A stretch of DNA of 5,036 bases, from positions 1 through 5,036 of the forward strand of contig JADIMN010000080.1 of NCBI GenBank assembly GCA_017694735.1, written 5' to 3'. The position numbers and the translations under genes were made by a program. Source of the DNA: Candidatus Alectryobacillus merdavium (GTDB lineage: Bacteria; Bacillota_I; Bacilli_A; RFN20; CAG-826). Positions within the stretch are counted from its first letter, which is position 1. Each line of letters opens with the position of its first letter. The notes beneath the pieces were generated by a model. That model was given only the letters and a program-made list of their open reading frames with translations. It did no database searches and was not told where the DNA came from. Of the stretch, positions 1 through 5,036 are shown one piece after another.

Positions 1-170
1 GTATGGAAGAGTACGAGAATGGTCATTACCTCGCTGTCGGACATGAGGCACGGGCGGTTGCGGCGGCGTTTGCCGCAGGTGTCAAGCGTGTGTTTTTTCA
101 GTTCAGGAGTAAAATATTTGCAGAACTCATCGAGAATACAGAAAATTTCTATTATATTTGCATCAGTCAT
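1..170 (-). CDS. IS982-family transposase, N-terminal fragment (cut by the window edge)
   Basis: On the minus strand an ATG at 170-168 opens a frame that stays open for 56 codons to the window edge. The product begins MTDANIIEIFCILDEF and continues through a basic stretch (GKRRRNRPC, about residues 34-42) to LMSDSEVMTILVLFH at 42-56. I recognise this from memory as the N-terminus of IS982-family DDE transposases of Bacteroidales, which are roughly 290 residues long. The protein would catalyse DNA cleavage and strand transfer of its own element. The catalytic acidic residues lie further downstream, beyond the window, so whether the copy is intact is unknown. The stretch is visibly richer in G+C than everything to its right, as expected for a mobile element in an AT-rich locus. 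The gene diverges from the operon at 354. The + strand frame over the same bases is only its antisense shadow. Confidence 0.85.
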   Translation of the reverse strand, partial: MTDANIIEIFCILDEFCKYFTPELKKHTLDTCGKRRRNRPCLMSDSEVMTILVLFH

Positions 171-238
171 GGGAATGGATGTTTTTATGTAACTTATTGA
201 TTGTCAGCTATAAATATACTAAAAATATTTCATTCCCA
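170..238 (-). promoter_or_regulatory. Possible start-codon-masking stem in the transposase leader
   Basis: TGGGAATG on the minus strand (238 to 231) is perfectly complementary to CATTCCCA (177 to 170), whose last A is the first base of the transposase ATG. The 8-bp stem has four G:C pairs and a 53-nt loop. In the mRNA it would pair the bases directly before the start codon. Known insertion sequences such as IS10 and IS50 use leader structures to block translation from read-through transcripts; the same role here is inference. A chance match is possible given the loop length. Confidence 0.3.
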
Positions 239-353
239 CAACTTTTTCAATAGTTTTCTTATACCGAACTCACGTTAAAATACTATTTTTACATATAGAG
301 AGTTTTTGAAGATAACTACGATTCATTTTTATCGCTTTTTTATTACTGATATT
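171..353. other. Intergenic region between the divergent transposase and the operon
   Basis: No gene is seen here. The left part (171 to about 263-280) is probably the non-coding end of the insertion sequence, and the rest is an AT-rich leader for the + strand operon. The Bacteroidetes promoter has a -7 box TAnnTTTG and a -33 TTTG. Here TATTTTTA (284-291) is a fair -7 match but lacks a TTTG at the right distance. TTTG at 305-308 is followed 21 bp later by a poor -7 match, TATCGCTT (330-337). Neither is convincing. The native operon promoter may lie further left, beyond the insertion sequence. No ribosome binding site precedes the ATG at 354. Confidence 0.5.
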
Positions 354-2012
354 ATGAACACATTTGATGCAAATTCTAAAAGTTCTTTGTTTACTAACAA
401 AAGGGATGACTATATAATATCATCTAATCAAGTAAATTGTAATGAAAATCCAATTATTGAAGTTTCGTGGGAAATTTGTAACAAAGTAGGAGGTATTTAT
501 ACCGTAATTGAAGGGAAATTAGACGCTGTAAAGCAATCATACGGTGAAAATTATTATTTAATTGGACCTTTGATTGAAGAGGACATACTTTTTGTGGAAA
601 CAGATGAAGAAGAATGGAAATTTATTAATCATTGTTTATCGCTTTTAAATGTAAAATGTAAATTTGGAAGATGGGGAAAAGCAAGGGTGAAAACTATACT
701 CGTTGATTATCAAAGATATAATTCATCAGATTTAATGCTATCTATATTAACTCACAATCGAATTATTGTAAATAATTATAATTGGAATGGTTTAGAAGCC
801 GTAAAATTTGGTTCACTGAGTGGCTTGATAATATTTACATTATGTAATAGTTGCGATTTGTTTTCTAGAAAAAAAGTAATTGCCCATTTTCATGAATGGA
901 TGTGTGGTGTTGGATTATTATTTATTAAAATGCATCATTCTCAAGGGATAGTCACAATATTTTCTACACATGCCACTACTATTGGAAGATGCGCATCTCA
1001 TATAGGTATATCTTATAAAGATATAAATAATTGGGATTTATTCGCTAAAGAACAAAATATTTTAACGAAATTTTTAATCGAAAAAGAATCAATACATCAA
1101 TCTGATTATTTAGTGACAATAAGCCCTATATGTATAGACGAAGTTGAATACATTTATAAAAGGCCTGTTGATTATCTAACAAGAAATGGCAGAACAATTA
1201 ATGATATGATTAATTACTCTTTGAGTTCACAATCCGAATTAAAAAAAGAAAGGCGTTATGAGCTAATAAAAAGAATGAATGATGTATTAAACATAAGTCT
1301 TGATTTAAATTCTAAACTAGTTTTATATGCTGGTAGAAGTGAAAATAAAAATAAGGGATTGGAAATAGTGCTTGGTTCAATTGATCTTTTGGATAAAAAT
1401 TGTCATAATGATCAACATATAATATTGTTATGTATAATTGCTATTAAACTAAATAATATAATAGCAATTACACCTTTTGAAACCTTTTATCAACGATATG
1501 AAGACATTACGAATGAAACACAAATAATACTCGAACGAACGGTACAATATATAATAAATGCGATAAGAAAATATAGGTTAAATCAGAAATTGAACGTATC
1601 AACAATCTTTATTCCACATTTTGTTACTAAAAATGATGTTTTATTTAAAATGGATTATTTAGAATTGTTAGGTTTGTGCGATGTGTCAATATTTCCTTCA
1701 TTATATGAGCCATGGGGGTATACACCTCATGAATCGATTTTATTGGGAGTGCCTACTATAACAACTGTTCATTCTGGTTTTGGGAATTATATTTGTTCCA
1801 ATTATAAAAAAAATAAAGGAATTCAGTTGATTAATCTTATTTCAAATCCATTTTGCTATGAAGATTTATCAAACGCCATATTTTCAATCATATCATTAGA
1901 AAAAGAGGAATATTTCAAGTGTAGTAGCAATTTACAAAAAATTGCTACTACACTTGAGTGGAATACATTATACGATGATTATAAATTATTATACCAAAAT
2001 GTGTTAAAATAG
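354..2012 (+). CDS. GT3-type glycogen-synthase-like glycosyltransferase
   Basis: This 552-residue protein matches the usual length of Bacteroidetes GT3 enzymes (about 550). GT3 glycogen synthases are GT-B-fold retaining enzymes that add glucose from a sugar nucleotide to the end of an alpha-1,4-glucan. Visible signatures are IIEVSWEICNKVGGIYTVI at about residues 34-52 (N-domain nucleotide-binding loop), HFHEWMCGVG at 178-187, FSTHATTIGR at 203-212, AGRSENKNKG at 326-335 (holding the Arg328 and Lys334 equivalents of the basic active-site pair) and EPWGYTPHE at 452-460, the E-x7-E motif. All key positions seem kept, so activity is likely, but the rest is divergent, with an odd middle around 360-410. 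It may make a special glycan rather than storage glycogen. I chose ATG 354 over a TTG at 306, which would add 16 poorly supported residues. It leads the operon, 20 bp before the FkbM gene. The donor sugar and acceptor are not predictable. Confidence 0.85.
   Translation: MNTFDANSKSSLFTNKRDDYIISSNQVNCNENPIIEVSWEICNKVGGIYTVIEGKLDAVKQSYGENYYLIGPLIEEDILFVETDEEEWKFINHCLSLLNVKCKFGRWGKARVKTILVDYQRYNSSDLMLSILTHNRIIVNNYNWNGLEAVKFGSLSGLIIFTLCNSCDLFSRKKVIAHFHEWMCGVGLLFIKMHHSQGIVTIFSTHATTIGRCASHIGISYKDINNWDLFAKEQNILTKFLIEKESIHQSDYLVTISPICIDEVEYIYKRPVDYLTRNGRTINDMINYSLSSQSELKKERRYELIKRMNDVLNISLDLNSKLVLYAGRSENKNKGLEIVLGSIDLLDKNCHNDQHIILLCIIAIKLNNIIAITPFETFYQRYEDITNETQIILERTVQYIINAIRKYRLNQKLNVSTIFIPHFVTKNDVLFKMDYLELLGLCDVSIFPSLYEPWGYTPHESILLGVPTITTVHSGFGNYICSNYKKNKGIQLINLISNPFCYEDLSNAIFSIISLEKEEYFKCSSNLQKIATTLEWNTLYDDYKLLYQNVLK
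1435..1470. repeat. Perfect 12-bp inverted repeat inside the glycosyltransferase gene
   Basis: TAATTGCTATTA (1435-1446) is the exact reverse complement of TAATAGCAATTA (1459-1470), with a 12-nt spacer. The arms encode residues 361-364 and 369-372, so the protein reads IIAI-KLNN-IIAI. The base composition is AT-rich, which raises the chance of such matches, but a 12-bp perfect pair at this spacing is still noteworthy. It may form an mRNA hairpin or be the product of template-switching mutation. No function is known. Confidence 0.6.
1915..1957. repeat. Perfect 19-bp inverted repeat (hairpin) near the 3' end of the glycosyltransferase gene
   Basis: The arms 1915-1933 and 1939-1957 are perfectly complementary around a 5-nt loop, ACAAA (1934-1938). 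The left arm begins TCAAGTGTAGTAGC and the right arm ends GCTACTACACTTGA. The stem lies wholly in coding sequence (residues 521-535) and ends 52 nt before the stop codon. It is not followed by a run of T, so it does not look like an intrinsic terminator. As RNA it would form a very stable hairpin that could stall ribosomes, protect or expose mRNA ends, or tune expression of the two downstream genes. These roles are inference. Confidence 0.85.
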
Positions 2013-2018
2013 AAATAA

Positions 2019-2050
2019 GAAAGTAATAAGATATGAAAGTAATAAGATAT
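2019..2050 (+). repeat. 16-bp perfect tandem duplication spanning the FkbM start codon
   Basis: The unit GAAAGTAATAAGATAT occurs twice with no gap, at 2019-2034 and 2035-2050. The start codon of the next gene (2033-2035) is made from the last two bases of the first copy and the first base of the second. The second copy encodes residues 2-6 (KVIRY). A single-copy ancestor would read AAG instead of ATG at the matching place, so the duplication seems to have made or moved the start codon. Confidence 0.9.
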
Positions 2051-2959
2051 TCTGTAACAAAAGATGTTGTATTTAGTGCATTAGTTTTATTTTTAAAGAA
2101 ACCTTCAAAATTTAGTTTCTATCAATTTCTATATGTTTCATGTAGATATATCAATATGTGGCCTTTTCCTGTATGGGCAGATTTGTTAATGATAAAAACA
2201 TTAAGGAATTTTGTGAGATTACGTTTACTAAAAAATAGTATAGAAATTGGTAGTATGATATTTTCTCAAATGGACAATGACTTTGTAGACAATTTAGTAG
2301 GTATGTATATTGACATTGTTATCAAAGATAAATTTTATAAAACCGATATAACAAGTAAAGATTATAATGACATACTATTTTATTATTATCAAGAAGGACC
2401 TTATGAAGTTGATTTTGTGAATATTAATGCTGGTGACATTGTTATTGATGCAGGCGCTAATATCGGAGTGTTTTCATTACTTGCGGCTCAAAAAGGAGCA
2501 AAAGTGTATGCTTTTGAACCTCAACAAATTTTTTTTAATCTGCTTTGTAATAATATTAAGCTAAATAATTTATCCAATTTTATTTCTTGTTCACAGTATG
2601 CATTAAGTGAAAAATCTAGAAAGGCTTGCTTGTTTATAGACAAAACAAATTTATTGGCAAGTTCTTTGAACATAAAAAGAAGTGATAATTCTATAATAGT
2701 TAAGTGCATTACCTTGGATGAATGGGTCAATATAAACAATATAAGTAGGGTAGATTTTATAAAAGCAGACATTGAAGGCGCAGAAAGACTTCTCTTGTCT
2801 GGCGCAAAACAGGTTATAAGGAAGTTTAAGCCTCGTTTAGCAATAAGTGCATATCATTTCTCGGATGATATGGTTGTGCTTGAGAAACTGATACATGATA
2901 TCTGTAATGATTATATTATTATTAAGTCAAAAAAGATATTATACGCATACGTTAAATAA
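2033..2959 (+). CDS. FkbM-family SAM-dependent methyltransferase
   Basis: This 308-residue protein carries a class I S-adenosylmethionine methyltransferase domain of the FkbM type (Methyltransf_21) from about residue 125 to the end. Motif I is VIDAGANIGVF at 137-147, the acidic end of strand 2 is Glu162 in YAFEPQ, and the family block DFIKADIEGAE is at 241-251, followed by the C-terminal AISAYHFSDD (270-279). FkbM proteins O-methylate hydroxyls on sugars or natural products, and are common in capsule, O-antigen and glycosylation clusters. The N-terminal 120 residues have hydrophobic and basic patches (about 12-60) and no domain I recognise; they may bind membrane or substrate. A stop codon (TAA 2027-2029) lies just upstream in frame, so translation must start at ATG 2033 or at the distant Met42. 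No Shine-Dalgarno is seen. The gene sits 20 bp after the glycosyltransferase and 11 bp before the next gene. The substrate is unknown; a sugar made by the neighbours is the simplest guess. Confidence 0.85.
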   Translation: MKVIRYSVTKDVVFSALVLFLKKPSKFSFYQFLYVSCRYINMWPFPVWADLLMIKTLRNFVRLRLLKNSIEIGSMIFSQMDNDFVDNLVGMYIDIVIKDKFYKTDITSKDYNDILFYYYQEGPYEVDFVNINAGDIVIDAGANIGVFSLLAAQKGAKVYAFEPQQIFFNLLCNNIKLNNLSNFISCSQYALSEKSRKACLFIDKTNLLASSLNIKRSDNSIIVKCITLDEWVNINNISRVDFIKADIEGAERLLLSGAKQVIRKFKPRLAISAYHFSDDMVVLEKLIHDICNDYIIIKSKKILYAYVK

Positions 2960-2970
2960 CATATAAGTAT

Positions 2971-5036
2971 ATGGAAAATATTGAAAATAAAATCTTAGAT
3001 ACAATAATATCTATTTTATATAACGGATTGAAAAATAAAATTTATCAGTTATATAATGTGTTTAAAAGTAATATTCATTGGTTATTATATCGTAGAAAAA
3101 AAAGTTTTTATGATTTAGAAAAAAAGTTCATAGAAGAAAATACTGAGATTATTTCTGAAAATGATAAAAAGGAACTTATAGAGAAAACATACAATTTTTT
3201 TATAAGGCGTAAAATTCTACCTCTTCTTTTTAGCAATTTATCGCGATTACGAAAGATGGCAAGGCATAACAATCTTGATTTTATAAGTTGCTTTGATTTA
3301 CTGAACAAAATAAAATATTATAATGAAGATAATCTTTTTATTGGAATAAACTCTCTAAGTAATGATTGGAGAATTATTATGAGAATGCATGATTCAATAG
3401 AAAAGGAAATTATAAAAAAAATGACGGAAAAGAATGTTTTTGACGGCTATGTATATGTTGATATTAATGATGAGAAATTGAACAAAGATATTAATCATTA
3501 TGAAGCGTACATGAGTTATTGGGAAAAATCAAATGTTTGGATTAATAAACAGATGCTAAAATATAGGCGATTCACAACTAGTCCTTTAACTATTTTGGAT
3601 GTTGGTTGTGGCAATGGTAGAATTATAAAAGAATTTGCGAAAACAGGAGACGAAATATTTTTAGTTGAACCAGACAAGGAAAGATTAAAACAGGCCTTTT
3701 CTGTTTTAAGAGAAAATGGGGTAGAAAACATCCATACATATGAATGTTTTATTGAAGATTTTGATGATTCTAGTTGTAAAGCTGATATTATTATATGCAG
3801 TCATGTACTTCAGCATCTCTCAATAAATACAGTAAAAATGACTATTGCTAAATTAAGAAATTGTTTAAATGATAATGGTGTGATTTTTTTACTATTGCCG
3901 CTTTCGTTTTCAGATTATTCTGAATTTGTCGTACATGGATTAGAATTTAATATTAAAAAAATTCGCAAAGATATGTATGATAATTATAAGTATATAGAAG
4001 ATTTGTTAAAGAAGGAAGGGTATAATATTCCCCTTGAGAACCATCATGATGAAATAAATGATAATTATAAAGACTTATGCGTTAATAATAATGTGTATTA
4101 TTCTATCTCAAAAAGAGAGGATTGTGCTTTTATTTATGAACGTATCTATGATCAGGGCTTATTGTATTCTGTAGAAAAAAAAGATAATATCAATGAACAA
4201 TTTGAATTGTTTAACAAAAAAAATCACGAATATTCATTGTTTGAATACGACTTAACGTTTTCCCCTACATCTTTTTCTAGATGCTATTTACTATCAGATG
4301 AAAATAAAAAAAAGTATATATACGTAAAGGATATAAAAAATAATTGTATTAAAATATATGATAATGTATTACCTTTAATATCATACCATGTTGTTTACGA
4401 AAAATTATTAGCAAAAGAGGTAATACCAGAAATATTACTTAAAATATTAATGTTAAAACGAAATGATGTAGAGCTCGTTACAATACAAAAAAAATATTGG
4501 CAGATAAAAAAACGTAAGTCGCAATTGGTTGTAGCCATTATTATTCAAACTCAGAATTATTTCTCTATAGCCACTAATGACGTTAATATTTGTGACATAC
4601 CTGATTTAAAAGATCCTACAATGGTATTTAACAAATTCAATATTATTGATTCAGAGGTTCCTGAGGGGTATTGGGGAAAAGATAAAAATGGTGCAATTAA
4701 AATCTTTATACGGAATGATTCGGATTGGTATAGGGCTTTTGCAAGAACTAACGATCTCCCTTTAAATCTTATTTCCGAAATAATAAAAAATGGGAAATGT
4801 TTAATAGAAGGTGAAAATATTAAATGTGAAACTATAATAGAAAATAAAATTTGGAGAATAAGTCAAATCGAAAAGCCTCATAAAAAGGTCTTGCCAAATT
4901 ACATCATTATTGCAAATAATGAAACATTTAAAGATTGTTTTATATATAGAGATAAAAAATATAATCGAATATCTCGAAATACATTCAATTTACTTTGCAC
5001 TCAAGAACAATTAATACGTTATAAAATACTTCCGAC
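2971..5036 (+). CDS. Large protein with class I methyltransferase domain and unknown C-terminal region (3' end outside window)
   Basis: The frame from ATG 2971 stays open for 688 codons to the window edge, so the C-terminus is missing. Residues 1 to about 180 are mostly helical, charged and unrecognised, with basic stretches at 41-45 and 79-100. A class I SAM-methyltransferase domain follows at about 180-315: motif I ILDVGCGNGR (208-217), acidic Glu233 in FLVEPDKERL, a motif-II-like ADIIICSHVLQH (271-282) and a strand NDNGVIFLLLP (300-310). This resembles small-molecule or sugar methyltransferases of the Methyltransf_11/25 type. Residues from about 320 to 688 are Lys/Asn/Ile-rich, have no signal peptide or clear membrane span, and match nothing I know. 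The region may be a second catalytic or substrate-binding domain. Upstream, TAA 2953-2955 closes the frame, fixing the start region. It is 11 bp after the FkbM gene, hence probably co-transcribed and acting on the same product. Methyltransferase fold is fairly sure; substrate and C-terminal role are unknown. Confidence 0.75.
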   Translation, partial: MENIENKILDTIISILYNGLKNKIYQLYNVFKSNIHWLLYRRKKSFYDLEKKFIEENTEIISENDKKELIEKTYNFFIRRKILPLLFSNLSRLRKMARHNNLDFISCFDLLNKIKYYNEDNLFIGINSLSNDWRIIMRMHDSIEKEIIKKMTEKNVFDGYVYVDINDEKLNKDINHYEAYMSYWEKSNVWINKQMLKYRRFTTSPLTILDVGCGNGRIIKEFAKTGDEIFLVEPDKERLKQAFSVLRENGVENIHTYECFIEDFDDSSCKADIIICSHVLQHLSINTVKMTIAKLRNCLNDNGVIFLLLPLSFSDYSEFVVHGLEFNIKKIRKDMYDNYKYIEDLLKKEGYNIPLENHHDEINDNYKDLCVNNNVYYSISKREDCAFIYERIYDQGLLYSVEKKDNINEQFELFNKKNHEYSLFEYDLTFSPTSFSRCYLLSDENKKKYIYVKDIKNNCIKIYDNVLPLISYHVVYEKLLAKEVIPEILLKILMLKRNDVELVTIQKKYWQIKKRKSQLVVAIIIQTQNYFSIATNDVNICDIPDLKDPTMVFNKFNIIDSEVPEGYWGKDKNGAIKIFIRNDSDWYRAFARTNDLPLNLISEIIKNGKCLIEGENIKCETIIENKIWRISQIEKPHKKVLPNYIIIANNETFKDCFIYRDKKYNRISRNTFNLLCTQEQLIRYKILP

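Larger units (their letters stand above)
1..280 (-). mobile_element. IS982-family insertion sequence, one end (right boundary approximate)
   Basis: The element contains the transposase start (1-170) plus its upstream non-coding end. The last stretch that does not look like local AT-rich DNA is ACCGAACTCACGTT at 263-276. It resembles sequence I associate with the ends of Bacteroidales insertion sequences, so I place the boundary near 263-280. The other end is outside the window. I therefore cannot match terminal inverted repeats or a target-site duplication, and the exact edge is a guess. The transposase points away from the operon. Confidence 0.5.

Noticed and set aside
153..160. TATATTTG, a perfect match to the Bacteroidetes -7 box on the plus strand, as an outward IS promoter
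   Set aside because: No TTTG lies at the needed 19-21 bp upstream (nearest at 117-120), and it falls inside the transposase coding sequence.
3..200. Plus-strand open frame of 65 codons at the left edge
   Set aside because: It is antisense to the transposase start, which matches a known family on the minus strand; its own product resembles nothing.
306..353. Upstream TTG start for the glycosyltransferase, adding 16 residues
   Set aside because: TTG starts are uncommon in Bacteroidetes and the extra residues look like untranslated AT-rich leader; ATG 354 gives a family-typical length.
1915..1957. Reading the 19-bp hairpin as an intrinsic transcription terminator
   Set aside because: It is followed by GTGGAATACATT with no T-run, and lies inside the coding region ahead of closely spaced downstream genes.
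2521..2772. Minus-strand open frame of 83 codons
   Set aside because: It lies wholly opposite the conserved methyltransferase domain of the FkbM gene and is a shadow.
3016..3056. 9-bp inverted repeat TTATATAAC / GTTATATAA with a 23-nt loop
   Set aside because: Short and almost purely A+T; expected by chance in DNA of this composition.
3108..3308. Minus-strand open frame of 66 codons
   Set aside because: It is opposite the long third gene, whose frame stays open for 688 codons; low-complexity Lys/Ser/Leu product.
3516..3731. Minus-strand open frame of 71 codons
   Set aside because: It is opposite the SAM-binding motif I region of the third gene and has no recognisable features.

Overview
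This is a window of AT-rich bacterial DNA, most likely from the order Bacteroidales (Bacteroides/Prevotella/Porphyromonas-like). Two things point there: the left edge holds the start of an IS982-family transposase of the type common in these genera, and the first full gene is a GT3-type (glycogen-synthase-like) glycosyltransferase of the Bacteroidetes kind. The genes have no clear Shine-Dalgarno sequences, which also fits. The taxonomic call comes from remembered protein families and no search was run.

Layout. Positions 1-170 (minus strand) encode the N-terminal 56 residues of the transposase, which runs off the left edge. About 180 bp of IS end and leader follow. Then come three same-strand (+) genes that look like one operon: a 552-residue GT3-like glycosyltransferase (354-2012), a 308-residue FkbM-family methyltransferase (2033-2959) and a large protein with a class I SAM-dependent methyltransferase domain (2971 to the right edge, 688 codons with no stop). 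The gaps are only 20 and 11 bp, and no terminator is seen between the genes. The third gene is easily missed because it has no stop codon in the window.

How they may work together. A sugar-transferring enzyme followed by two methyltransferases suggests synthesis of an O-methylated or otherwise methyl-decorated glycan: a surface polysaccharide, a glycosylated natural product or, more speculatively, a methylated glucan. The substrate cannot be read from the sequence, and the neighbours that would settle it lie outside the window.

The most striking DNA-level features are a perfect 19-bp inverted repeat with a 5-nt loop inside the 3' end of the glycosyltransferase gene, a perfect 12-bp inverted repeat in the middle of the same gene, and a perfect 16-bp tandem duplication whose junction forms the FkbM start codon. 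In the IS leader, an 8-bp stem could mask the transposase start codon. No RNA genes, CRISPR arrays or att sites were seen.
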